The notes below the pieces were generated by a model. It had not been told where the DNA came from and made no database searches. It saw nothing but the letters and a program-made list of their open reading frames with translations. Below are positions 1-8,124 of a DNA stretch of 31,279 nucleotides, one piece after another. Position 1 is the stretch's first letter. Each line of letters starts with the position of its first letter. Origin of the DNA: a virus; IMG/VR virus record IMGVR_UViG_3300043446_004451, positions 1 to 31,279 of that record. The stretch is one strand, 5' to 3'. The translations under genes and the position numbers were made by a program.

Positions 1-249
1 CATCTCTCGCAGAATGTCATGAAGCTTGTACATGTCGTGACGAGGAATGTCGTCAAGGAATCTTAACGGAAGCGAACCGCTTTCGCCAATACTCCAAAGC
101 TCCATCTTTTCTGTATTGAGATTCCACATGACCTCTACGCCTGGGAAGTCTTCCTTGATGATCGCCAACTCGTCGGCGTCAAATCCGAAGCTCGTTCCCA
201 GGCATAGATGCCGCATGTTCAACAAGATATTGCGAGCCAACTGGTTCAC
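1..249 (-). CDS. Hypothetical late protein, 3' end cut by window edge
   Basis: An uninterrupted frame of 83 codons runs from a GTG (249-247) to the left edge without a stop. The GTG overlaps the TGA of the upstream gene (GTGA), the coupling used throughout this operon. An in-frame ATG at 216 is the alternative start. The visible N-terminus (MNQLARNILLNMRHLCLGTS) is followed by a mixed acidic and hydrophobic stretch with no motif I recognise. Its place after the major capsid gene suggests a head-completion or connector role, which is inference from gene order only. Confidence 0.7.
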   Translation of the reverse strand, partial: MNQLARNILLNMRHLCLGTSFGFDADELAIIKEDFPGVEVMWNLNTEKMELWSIGESGSLPLRFLDDIPRHDMYKLHDILREM

Positions 250-689
250 AGAACGCCCTCGACCTTTTCATCCACAAACACCGTGTTGTTCACGTTGGTG
301 CGCGGGGAAAAGATAATTTCGACAGAGAAAGACCAATTGTCTGCACCGGCATTGTTGTCAACCTTGAGCGCAATGCCATCAAAAGCTTCGCCCATTTTGA
401 CGTAATCCTTGACAAGGGCCGACTCATCGGCAATGACGTAAGTGCCCACAGCCTTTTTAATATCCAGCGCAGCAGTAATTGCGCTGCCGGCGGCGGCTTG
501 CAGGAGCTGCAGAGTCAAAGGCTGAACCGCGCCGCTATTGGGGCCGGTGACAATCGCCACCTTGCGAATCTGCTTGGGACCGGTAAGCGGCAGGCTCATC
601 GTCGAATTGCCCGACCCATTGAGCGTAAAGTATGCACGCTGGCAACCGGCAAACTGATTCTTCTTAATGTCGTGATTAACGATAGGCAT
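246..689 (-). CDS. Small virion-type protein after the capsid gene
   Basis: A 147-residue protein. It starts at ATG 689 behind a good ribosome site (TTGAGGACACA-ATG). The chain is rich in Ala, Val, Gly and Thr with many short beta-prone stretches and no membrane segment or catalytic motif, as expected of a head decoration or head-tail joining protein. It follows the major capsid gene after a gap of about 95 bases holding two hairpins. I do not recognise the family. A capsid cement protein and a connector protein are equally possible. Confidence 0.75.
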   Translation of the reverse strand: MPIVNHDIKKNQFAGCQRAYFTLNGSGNSTMSLPLTGPKQIRKVAIVTGPNSGAVQPLTLQLLQAAAGSAITAALDIKKAVGTYVIADESALVKDYVKMGEAFDGIALKVDNNAGADNWSFSVEIIFSPRTNVNNTVFVDEKVEGVL

Positions 690-700
690 TGTGTCCTCAA

Positions 701-771
701 TTGGGGGCTAAGCCCCAAGGGGAAAGCCGGACAGGGAAGGGCAGGCACAATACCCACCCTTCCCCGCCGGC
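701..771 (-). other. Two hairpins in the gap after the capsid gene
   Basis: On the minus-strand transcript, an 8-bp stem (734-741 with 757-764, GGGAAGGG/CCCTTCCC) sits inside an outer 5-bp stem (726-730 with 767-771). A second stem, GGGGC (704-708) with GCCCC (712-716), has a 3-base loop and lies just before the ribosome site of the next gene. Neither is followed by a T-run, so they look more like RNA-stabilising or partial-termination structures than a rho-independent terminator. Confidence 0.5.
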
Positions 772-783
772 ATACTGTATCGC

Positions 784-2151
784 TTACAGCGGAGCGTTGG
801 CAATCTGAATGCCCTTGACCGCACCGTGGCTATTCAGATTCTGGAAGCCCAGATTGAAGTACCACTTGAACGCGGCGTAGACGCTATCCTGCTGTTGGAA
901 CGACTTCCACTGACCGCCGCCCGCGTTGTCCCAGCCCGGCTCAGCCATCGTCTTGAGCCAGAACACCTCTTCCTTCGACAGGAAGAACGTGACGCCGTAG
1001 GGGCAGTGCATGTCGTAGATCATCTTGATCGGACGACCGGACGCGAACTCAGGCTCCTTAAAGCCGCCCTTCGCTTCCTGAGCCACCAGACGCTGATCCG
1101 GAACGATCGTGCCAGCGTAGGTGTCCTTCATCGTCGGATCGTTCACAATGGCCGTCTCCGGACCCTGCGAGACAATCTCGATGTTACGATTGAGCTGGTG
1201 CCAATCGGTCTGGTCAAACGGACCAGCCGAGGTCAGCTTCTGGCTGTACCAACCGAGCGGATCGTTTGACGTAACCGTCACGCCTTCGATGACCTGTGCG
1301 CCCGTACCACCGGCGGCCAGGTTCAAGTCCTGCTGGTACAGAACCGTGCCCAGACCCTGCGGCATACGACCGTACGAGTTGTTGGTCGCCAGATCGTAAT
1401 CGGCGTAGGTCAGCCAGTCGTCGATAGCCGGCAAGCCACCAGCGCTCGACAGAATCGTCACGCTCGCGGTGTTGGCCGAACGGTTGACCGAGTTAACCGT
1501 CAAATGACCCTTGGTCGTAAACACGCTACCAGCAATCGTGCCGTACGCCAGAACGTCGCCGGGGATCAGGTAACGGGTATACTTGGTCGAACCAAGGTCC
1601 GCATGCTGGTAGCCCAAAGGACGGTCAACCGAGATGGTCATGTTGGGAGCAGCGCCGGCCACACCAAAGATGTGGTTGATGACGCCGTTCAGGCTCTGGT
1701 CGGTGTACGCAGCGCCACCAACGGCCTGATACTTGTGCAGACCGTACAGTTCAATGTTCATCTTGCGCTTGAAGTTCTCAACCGCAAGTTGGACGATCTT
1801 GTCGGTGTTACGCAGGAAGCCATCGGCATCGCTCTTGCCGAGCATCATGTCGAGGTTCGAGAACGCAACCAGCGTGGCGATCTGCGTAATCGGCAAAGTC
1901 GCATCGCTGATAACCGGCTTGACCGAACCCGGGTACTTGCCGCCTTCGGCATAGGCCGTAAAGCCGCCGCCGGGACCGGTAATAACCGGAAACACAAAGT
2001 CGCGACCCTTGAAATCAAACGAGGGCGCGGCATCAAGCCACTTGTACAAATCAAACTTGAGCGGAATGGTCTGCGCGACCTTCCCGTAACGCCGCTTGAG
2101 TAGATTAGGTACTGTATTAGCACCCTCATATGCGGTAATAGGCGTTGCCAT
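784..2151 (-). CDS. Major capsid protein
   Basis: A 455-residue protein forming the head shell. ATG 2151 has a strong ribosome site (AAGGAG-6-ATG). The call rests on size, position (terminase, portal, scaffold, then this gene) and composition: a soluble, Gly/Ala/aromatic-rich chain with no long hydrophobic segment. The N-terminus (MATPITAYEGANTV), a loop rich in Pro and Gly (FPVITGPGGGFTAYAEGG) and a long helix-prone stretch near residues 110-135 fit an HK97-fold capsid subunit. Fold assignment is inference; a structure prediction would settle it. Confidence 0.85.
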   Translation of the reverse strand: MATPITAYEGANTVPNLLKRRYGKVAQTIPLKFDLYKWLDAAPSFDFKGRDFVFPVITGPGGGFTAYAEGGKYPGSVKPVISDATLPITQIATLVAFSNLDMMLGKSDADGFLRNTDKIVQLAVENFKRKMNIELYGLHKYQAVGGAAYTDQSLNGVINHIFGVAGAAPNMTISVDRPLGYQHADLGSTKYTRYLIPGDVLAYGTIAGSVFTTKGHLTVNSVNRSANTASVTILSSAGGLPAIDDWLTYADYDLATNNSYGRMPQGLGTVLYQQDLNLAAGGTGAQVIEGVTVTSNDPLGWYSQKLTSAGPFDQTDWHQLNRNIEIVSQGPETAIVNDPTMKDTYAGTIVPDQRLVAQEAKGGFKEPEFASGRPIKMIYDMHCPYGVTFFLSKEEVFWLKTMAEPGWDNAGGGQWKSFQQQDSVYAAFKWYFNLGFQNLNSHGAVKGIQIANAPL

Positions 2152-2186
2152 GACTGGCTCCTTAGGTCACGCGGACCTGATAGCGA

Positions 2187-2213
2187 TATGCACCAACACC
2201 GTGTTAGTGCATA
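2187..2213 (-). other. Hairpin over the scaffold stop codon, before the capsid gene
   Basis: A near-perfect inverted repeat pairs 2187-2198 with 2202-2213 around a 3-base loop, with one C/A mismatch. It covers the TAA stop of the scaffold-like gene and lies 36 bases before the capsid ATG. There is no following T-run on the transcribed strand. A role in RNA processing or in partial termination that sets the scaffold-to-capsid ratio is plausible but not shown. Confidence 0.55.
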
Positions 2214-3172
2214 CCGTTCTTGATTGCCTCGCGAAGTGCGGCGGCATCGTTCCTGCGGGTTTGGTCAAACATCTGTCGCCAGGTTAGACCGCCCTGCTGT
2301 TCGCCTGTTGACGAAGGAGGATTGCTTCCTCGTCCAATTGGAGGGATCCCGCCAGCCTTTGGGGCGCCTGCCGCAAAAGTGTGCTTGAATCCTTCCATGC
2401 TTTTGACCATTTCCTGCGCCTTGCGGATGCCTTTGGCATAGCCTTCGGGCTTGTATCCGTGCGCATGCCATTCCGCATCTACAGTATCTGCCGCCATTTT
2501 CTTAAGCGCAGTAACTTGCGGAGTGTCCGGCCATCCATCAAACACATAATCCACAGCGCGGCCAAGGTCATTGTTGACCTGACTGACAAACTGCTGCTGC
2601 GCAGCCATTTGCTGCTGCTGCTGAACAGCCATCATTTGCTGCTGACGTTCTGCTTCAAGGCGATTGACCAATTCCTGATTCTGACGCTTAAGCAGCATCA
2701 GTTCGGCATCGGTCTTCTTAAAGAAGTAATCCGGATCGTCTGGATCCAGCGAGGCAATTGGATCGGGTTCCGGTTCTGGAGCCTTTGGCCCAAGACCCAT
2801 CGAAGCCAATGCAGCCTGCACTGCTTGGGCAACCGACTGCGATTGCGCCATAGCAAACTGCTGCTGCATTTCGTTGAACATCTGCAATTGCTGCTGTTGC
2901 ATCTGCAACATCAACGACTGCATATCCTGGGGCTGTACAGGCTTGATGTTCTGCTGCGTCGACGGCGCGGAGTTGTTGTTTTCGCCGTAATCTTCGGCGC
3001 GCATACGCTCGCCAATGTCGTCATCCCCGTCGCTATCCCCCGACAAACCTTTCGCATACTCTGCCATTCCCTCAGCGAAATCATCGCCGCCCGGCAAATT
3101 GCGCCACGAAAATTCCTCACTGCCACCAGTGCCTTCGTTAGCTGTGCTCAGATTTGTCTGGTTATCGCTCAT
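2204..3172 (-). CDS. Scaffold-like capsid assembly protein
   Basis: A 322-residue, very hydrophilic protein between portal and major capsid, the usual place of a scaffold gene. Residues 1-70 are acidic and disordered-looking. Residues 80-125 and about 150-200 are Gln/Met-rich coiled coil with runs of four and five Q; a proline/acidic linker (PEPEPDPI) separates them. The C-terminus turns basic (WRQMFDQTRRNDAAALREAI), like the capsid-binding tail of known scaffolds. There are no enzymatic motifs. It starts 4 bases after the portal stop. The function is inferred from position and composition. Confidence 0.75.
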   Translation of the reverse strand: MSDNQTNLSTANEGTGGSEEFSWRNLPGGDDFAEGMAEYAKGLSGDSDGDDDIGERMRAEDYGENNNSAPSTQQNIKPVQPQDMQSLMLQMQQQQLQMFNEMQQQFAMAQSQSVAQAVQAALASMGLGPKAPEPEPDPIASLDPDDPDYFFKKTDAELMLLKRQNQELVNRLEAERQQQMMAVQQQQQMAAQQQFVSQVNNDLGRAVDYVFDGWPDTPQVTALKKMAADTVDAEWHAHGYKPEGYAKGIRKAQEMVKSMEGFKHTFAAGAPKAGGIPPIGRGSNPPSSTGEQQGGLTWRQMFDQTRRNDAAALREAIKNGMH

Positions 3173-3175
3173 GGG

Positions 3176-5176
3176 CTACTCCATCGTTCGTCCGTTGATA
3201 ATCCCCAATGCCGTGTTGTCTCGTTCCGAAACAGGGGACTCAATCGGCAGTGTTGCGTTCGGCGCATTTGCTGCCGGAACTTCAGCCATTGCGCCAACAC
3301 TATTGTTGGTATTTCCGCCGCCTTCTGTCAAGGCACCTTGTGGAGGCTGTCCTTGACCCAATTGGGCTTGCACAAATTGACGATGCAAATTGACATGCAT
3401 GCGGAAATTGTTCTTCAACTCGTCATCAAGCAAATACCATTTTTCCTGCTTCATTTCGGCAAGATGTTCTTCAAGATGCGCAGCATGATCTTCAAACTCT
3501 TCAACGCCAACGGCTTGTACAGTGAGCATCAAGTTCTCATTGCGTGCACGTTCGCGATCAAGGTTTGAGGTTCCCATTGCATCTTCAATGTTGCCAAATT
3601 CCATCATGCTCAACGCATCTGACTTATCAATCAGACCGGCCTGATAGAACATCAACACCTGCTCGCGTTTGGCTTGGCGATTTAATGGCAACGCAGAGTC
3701 AATGCTCATTTCAACAGAGCTGTATTTAATCTTGCCAACAGAGAATGCACGCACATCGCTTTCGGCATTCTTGTCTGATACCGAATACAACACATCAAAC
3801 TGCGCATTGTCCCGATACAGGTTTAGAATGCGCATTGCCGCACGTTTGAGGAACGAGTGCAGACTGCGAAGCGCGGGGCCAAGCTTGGTATTGTCCTGTT
3901 CCGCAGCATACAAACGATCGCGACCCGATGTTGCCTGTTCCGTATCGGTAATGCCCGACGTCTGGCTAAGCAAACCCATAAACACATCGACCATGCGATA
4001 GGCCGCTTCGGACGTAGGTTGCGGCTGCACAAATGCGGGACGACCTGCATTGTCGTTGTAGCCCAACACTTCAAGCGGAGCGCCGGTGGGGATGTCCATG
4101 TTGGCGCCGCGCGGCTGAAGCCACGCTCCAAACATGCCTCGCGAACGACCATCACCCATTTGCGAAAGCAAACCGTTCAACTCAATCTGCGGACGACGAG
4201 CATACGAAAGCGGCGTCGTGCCGTAGAAATTGTCGCAATCGGGATCAAACTCACAATAGATAAACGGGAACTCTCCACCTGGCAATTCATTCTCAAAGTG
4301 GATCACATCGCTGCCGGTGATAACCGCGTAAAATCCAGTCGGGTATTCATCGCATGGTTTGTACCAGCACTCAATAATCCGGCAAACGTCGTCTGCAAGC
4401 AGGCGTTGCGGATTAAGCAGCCAGTCTGGCGTAAGGATAGACGGACGTGTACCCGCAGCATCGGCGTACACTTCCTTGCCCCAACGCCGTTCGGCCACAT
4501 CGGTCGACATGTACGATACGCGCATAATCCACATTGCGTCATTTAAACGCATTGCAGACGGATCTACGCGCATTTCAAAGTTGGATACAAAGTGGCAAGC
4601 AACATCGCCTGTGCGGACTTTCTGGATCGTCGGCTGCGCCGTAGCAAGGTCCATGACCTCGGCGCTAATAACAACTTCCTTTTCTTCGCCAATCGTTGGA
4701 TCCCAATAGATATGCCACCAACCACCGCCGCAGTCGACAACGTCGCCGGCCATGTAATCAAGCTCGCGCGATAGTTCCATTTTGCGCCACACCCACCGAA
4801 GCAGATGTTCGCATTCACGGGCGGTAGCGCGGTCATCCGACGACGACGTTGCGGGCGTGACAACCGGAATCGGTTGTTGCGCAGTGAACTTAGAAATCAG
4901 CGTGCGGCGTTTGTCCGAAAAGACATTGACCGTAATACGTTTGGCATTTTGCGGAACAGGCGCAAGCATGATCGTGTGATCGCCTGCGGAAGCAAGATAC
5001 TGAAGACCTTTGCTAAATAATTTGTTCTGCAACCAGTCGGTTGCAATAGGCAACAAACCAGTTTCGCACTTGCGCATCCATTGCGTAATCTCGCCGGCAC
5101 TTGGGGCTTTGGACTCCATGTCCTCGCCTTGATAGCCTTTGGAGATGACGGGGGATTTGGTTTTGGATGTTGCCAT
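3176..5176 (-). CDS. Portal protein
   Basis: A 666-residue protein of the dodecameric ring through which DNA enters and leaves the head. ATG 5176 follows AGGTG with normal spacing. The length fits the large portals of podoviruses. Around residues 385-440 it has the helix-rich stretch typical of portals (SQTSGITDTEQATSG, then LRSLHSFLKRAAMRILNLYR), and it ends in a Gln/Pro-rich tail. It sits between the internal-type proteins and scaffold/capsid genes. Family membership is from memory of portal sequences and gene order; confidence in the role is high, in the subfamily low. Confidence 0.85.
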   Translation of the reverse strand: MATSKTKSPVISKGYQGEDMESKAPSAGEITQWMRKCETGLLPIATDWLQNKLFSKGLQYLASAGDHTIMLAPVPQNAKRITVNVFSDKRRTLISKFTAQQPIPVVTPATSSSDDRATARECEHLLRWVWRKMELSRELDYMAGDVVDCGGGWWHIYWDPTIGEEKEVVISAEVMDLATAQPTIQKVRTGDVACHFVSNFEMRVDPSAMRLNDAMWIMRVSYMSTDVAERRWGKEVYADAAGTRPSILTPDWLLNPQRLLADDVCRIIECWYKPCDEYPTGFYAVITGSDVIHFENELPGGEFPFIYCEFDPDCDNFYGTTPLSYARRPQIELNGLLSQMGDGRSRGMFGAWLQPRGANMDIPTGAPLEVLGYNDNAGRPAFVQPQPTSEAAYRMVDVFMGLLSQTSGITDTEQATSGRDRLYAAEQDNTKLGPALRSLHSFLKRAAMRILNLYRDNAQFDVLYSVSDKNAESDVRAFSVGKIKYSSVEMSIDSALPLNRQAKREQVLMFYQAGLIDKSDALSMMEFGNIEDAMGTSNLDRERARNENLMLTVQAVGVEEFEDHAAHLEEHLAEMKQEKWYLLDDELKNNFRMHVNLHRQFVQAQLGQGQPPQGALTEGGGNTNNSVGAMAEVPAANAPNATLPIESPVSERDNTALGIINGRTME

Positions 5177-5184
5177 TGTTTCAC

Positions 5185-5697
5185 CTACGGTTTGAAGCTC
5201 ATGGCGCGTGCGGAATTGTATTTGCCAAACTTTGACCCAAATGTCGGAACTTCTTCGTCTAGATTTGACGTCTGAACATTTGGAATGCTTGGCAAATCCA
5301 AACTACCCATCGGATTGCCAATGCCTGTAGGTGCAGCCGACGTTGGCGATGTATTAGCAGATTCTGGAGCAGAAGATGGATTTGGGATCTTTCCTGCTGC
5401 ATTGATATCCAAGGCATCCTTGGGAACCTTAGTCCGCCAATCCTCATAGCCTTTGATGGCTCCCTGTGTGCCGCGCATCATGGTCGCTTGACTACCAGGT
5501 TTTTCGGACAATGCACCGGATGCCATCCCGCCAAGGCTTCCGCCAATCTGAGAACCAATCCCAACGCCAGCCGGCCCGCCTAGATATGCACCTACACCTG
5601 CGCCCAATAGGCTTCCGGCCAAAGGCAAACCCTTTTCGATTGCAAATTCCTTGTAATCAAACGAAGGCTTAGGCGGTTCTTTGTATGCCTTAAACAT
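5185..5697 (-). CDS. Glycine-zipper virion-type protein
   Basis: A 170-residue protein. Residues 24-65 are hydrophobic with Gly spaced every few positions (GAGVGAYLGGPAGVGIGSQI), a glycine-zipper pattern able to insert in or perforate membranes. The rest is Pro/Ser/Ala-rich and probably disordered. ATG 5697 follows AAGGGGG. It lies directly before the portal gene in the late operon, so an ejected internal head protein that crosses the host envelope is a reasonable guess. No family is recognised. Confidence 0.7.
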   Translation of the reverse strand: MFKAYKEPPKPSFDYKEFAIEKGLPLAGSLLGAGVGAYLGGPAGVGIGSQIGGSLGGMASGALSEKPGSQATMMRGTQGAIKGYEDWRTKVPKDALDINAAGKIPNPSSAPESANTSPTSAAPTGIGNPMGSLDLPSIPNVQTSNLDEEVPTFGSKFGKYNSARAMSFKP

Positions 5698-5712
5698 ATG
5701 GCCCCCTTATTG

Positions 5713-7770
5713 TTACCGAACGCGCTTGTTTTTGGTTTTGGTTTTGAGTTTCAAAGAAGTCGGCGGCGTTTCTGGTTGACTTGGAATTTGTGATTTGAAT
5801 TCATTGGTTTCATAATCCCATTGTCCAAACCGTTTAGCCTCTTCTTCTGGGGTCATGTTGCCTTGCCTCAATACATCTGCCACTGAGGTAAGTGGCGATT
5901 CTGTCTTGGGGACAAACGGATTTTCCTGCGCATACCGGCCTGCGCGCAATGATTCAAACGTGGGAAGGTTTTTCCCAGCAGTTTGTTCAACATGCGCAAT
6001 GTCTGGCAACACTGTGGCAACGGATGTCGGCTGCATCTGCTTTGATTCATTTGCGGCTTGTTGTTCCCCAAACTGCAACTTGTTTTCCTGAGTTTGCACC
6101 GATTCTTCTGCACGTTTACGGTGATAACCAAAGTCAGGATTTGTATCGTAATACCCACCGCCAGGAACAACGTGCCGCATAAGCGGACGAGACGACCTGG
6201 ACATCCAATCAGACATGTGAATTGGGTCAATACCCGAACTTTCCACAAGACGATTGTAACGTTCGCGATCGCCTTGGTCATTCATGTCAAGTGCAACGTC
6301 ATTGCCATTGGCATTGACAAAATATACCCGATTGTTCTTTACATCCTTGACTGGAACAAACTGAAACTTTTCTCCGCGCCGACCTGCTTCTATTGCTGCT
6401 TGCCTGGCCGTTTCGCGCAAATTGACAAGATCGCGGTTGTACGCGTTAACCTCATCTGCAGAATTCATCATGTCGGCATAGTAGTTATAGTTTGGCTGGC
6501 CCATTCCATTTCTTGGAACGTACGGTGTTGCCGTAGGTTGCGGCATTCCTGCTGCACCACCCTGATTTGCTCCACCCATTCCGCCTGCACCGCCAGCACC
6601 AACCTTTGTCTTTACGCCCATAGACGCTGCGGCAAGACGCGGAGTTGCCCCACCTTTACTGGCAACAGCGTTAGCGCCCGCACCTTTGGCATTTGGAGGA
6701 ACCGGCGCGGCTGCTGCGGCTGCGTCAGGTGCTGCCGTGGCTGGCACTGCTGCGGCAGGTGCTGCTGCGGTTGGCACTGCCGCTTGCGCTGGCGCATTAC
6801 CTTGTTCAGCGTCTGATTCTTGTTGCTGCGCGTCTTTGCCGGTCAAAAGTTTGTAAAGTCCATAAAGAGCTGCTGGTGCCGCAAGTGCGCCTAAGCCAAC
6901 TTTTGCCTTGTTTGCTCTGGCCCAATTTGAAAATTTACCAAATGAACTAAGCGCAGCCTGCGGCACACTTCCCGGTGCAATTGGAGAAGCTGGTGCTGAT
7001 ACTGGGATTGCAGGCGGAACGGCTGTCGGTTGAGGCAATGGCGCCCGCCCAGGTGGCGGAGGAGTTGGCGGCTGAACATTTTTAAGAACAGCAGCTCTTG
7101 TTGCATCAATTTCTGCTTGCGAAACAGGCACCCCTGTCCCTGCAATTGTTGGAGTTCTTGTAGGAACTGCAACTCCCGCAGGCACCGTTGGTGCGCTTGT
7201 TGGCAATGCCGGCCCCGGTTCCATAGGAATTGCAGCCGATGGAGCTTTTTGAGTCGGCAAACTAGTTGGAGCAGATACGCCTGTTCCTCTTGCGGTTGGA
7301 GCGCTTGTTGGCAACGAGGGTTGCATGCTTTTTGCCGCAACGCTTTCGGTTGCTGCAGCTTTGGCTGCGGCTGTTTCTGCGGGCGCAGCACGTTCCGCGG
7401 CCTGCAAAACTTTGCTTGCTTTGGAAGCAATCCCGCCAGATGCAGCCGTAGCGGAGCCGCCACCACTACCAGGCATTCCCGCCAACAACGTAACTTCCCA
7501 AGCTGTTTGAGCTAATTGTTTCCAATATTGCTGTTCTGTGTACAAATCGCCGTTGGGCGCTTGATAAAGCGGTTGCCCATCGACACCTTGCACTTGTTTC
7601 CATTTTTGCATTTCGTCAATACGATTCCCAAGATTTTGGGCGTAATTGACTGTGCCAACGGCAAGATCATAGGGGAGTTTGATTCCTTGCCAAAGCATGC
7701 TTGCGGCCCTTGAAGACGAGGCCGGGAATGTTTTTGCTTGAGCAGCAAGAGGTGCATCTTCTCTGTTCAT
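5713..7770 (-). CDS. Large Ala/Pro-rich virion-type protein with one hydrophobic segment
   Basis: A 685-residue protein. It has an N-terminal ordered part (to about 110), then about 190 residues of low-complexity Pro/Ala/Thr repeats (recurrent SAPT and PTSAPT blocks), one hydrophobic segment near 290-312 (GLGALAAPAALYGLYKLL), a second Ala/Pro and Gly-rich stretch (about 320-410), and an ordered, charged C-terminal part ending in a basic tail. The GGGGGAAAG ribosome site fixes ATG 7770. Its layout suggests a flexible internal or ejected protein. Paired with the next gene, it may form part of a DNA-ejection apparatus; this is inference. Confidence 0.7.
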   Translation of the reverse strand: MNREDAPLAAQAKTFPASSSRAASMLWQGIKLPYDLAVGTVNYAQNLGNRIDEMQKWKQVQGVDGQPLYQAPNGDLYTEQQYWKQLAQTAWEVTLLAGMPGSGGGSATAASGGIASKASKVLQAAERAAPAETAAAKAAATESVAAKSMQPSLPTSAPTARGTGVSAPTSLPTQKAPSAAIPMEPGPALPTSAPTVPAGVAVPTRTPTIAGTGVPVSQAEIDATRAAVLKNVQPPTPPPPGRAPLPQPTAVPPAIPVSAPASPIAPGSVPQAALSSFGKFSNWARANKAKVGLGALAAPAALYGLYKLLTGKDAQQQESDAEQGNAPAQAAVPTAAAPAAAVPATAAPDAAAAAAPVPPNAKGAGANAVASKGGATPRLAAASMGVKTKVGAGGAGGMGGANQGGAAGMPQPTATPYVPRNGMGQPNYNYYADMMNSADEVNAYNRDLVNLRETARQAAIEAGRRGEKFQFVPVKDVKNNRVYFVNANGNDVALDMNDQGDRERYNRLVESSGIDPIHMSDWMSRSSRPLMRHVVPGGGYYDTNPDFGYHRKRAEESVQTQENKLQFGEQQAANESKQMQPTSVATVLPDIAHVEQTAGKNLPTFESLRAGRYAQENPFVPKTESPLTSVADVLRQGNMTPEEEAKRFGQWDYETNEFKSQIPSQPETPPTSLKLKTKTKNKRVR

Positions 7771-7782
7771 TCTTTCCCCCGA

Positions 7783-8058
7783 TTAGTCGTTTGACTGAAA
7801 CGACTTCTTCATTGCATCTTCTTCCTGCCGTTTGCGGACCATATCCGAATCGGTAAGGAACCCAAGCGAATACTGTATTTTGTCGGATTGTGCAGCGGCA
7901 AGCACGGAGATAAGCCGTTCGCGTTCGGCCTTTACCTCTTCGCGGCTGCTCTTGAGTTCGGCATGTGCCGTGCGCAGTTGCATATTGAGTTTGTAGATCT
8001 CAATTCCAAGAGACACAAACGCTGCAAGGACTGCAACAAGGACGACAATCTCGTACAT
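7783..8058 (-). CDS. Small membrane-anchored coiled-coil protein
   Basis: A 91-residue protein with an N-terminal membrane segment (residues 4-20, IVVLVAVLAAFVSLGIE) followed by a heptad-rich charged helix (about 25-60) and a polar tail. GGAG lies 8 bases before ATG 8058, which I prefer to the TTG at 8064. It sits between the large terminase and the virion-protein genes. The architecture recalls i-spanins, but a second TM/coiled-coil protein lies in the lysis cassette at 28.4-28.6 kb, so its role is open. Confidence 0.7.
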   Translation of the reverse strand: MYEIVVLVAVLAAFVSLGIEIYKLNMQLRTAHAELKSSREEVKAERERLISVLAAAQSDKIQYSLGFLTDSDMVRKRQEEDAMKKSFQSND

Positions 8059-8071
8059 ACACAATGCTCCT

Positions 8072-8088
8072 GCAATACCGTCTGTATT
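8072..8088 (-). other. Short hairpin between terminase and membrane-protein gene
   Basis: CAATAC (8072-8077) pairs with GTATTG (8083-8088) around 5 bases, in the 66-base gap after the large terminase and just before the ribosome site of the next gene. No T-run follows. Its function is unknown. Confidence 0.35.
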
Positions 8089-8124
8089 GTGACAATCGCG
8101 CCGGAAAATGCAACTACATAGCCG

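Noticed and set aside
701-771. Rho-independent terminator after the capsid gene
   Set aside because: Strong stems but no T-run on the transcribed strand.
2381-3568. 395-codon plus-strand frame opposite scaffold and portal
   Set aside because: Leu/His-rich mirror of the Gln-rich coiled-coil coding; no start signal.
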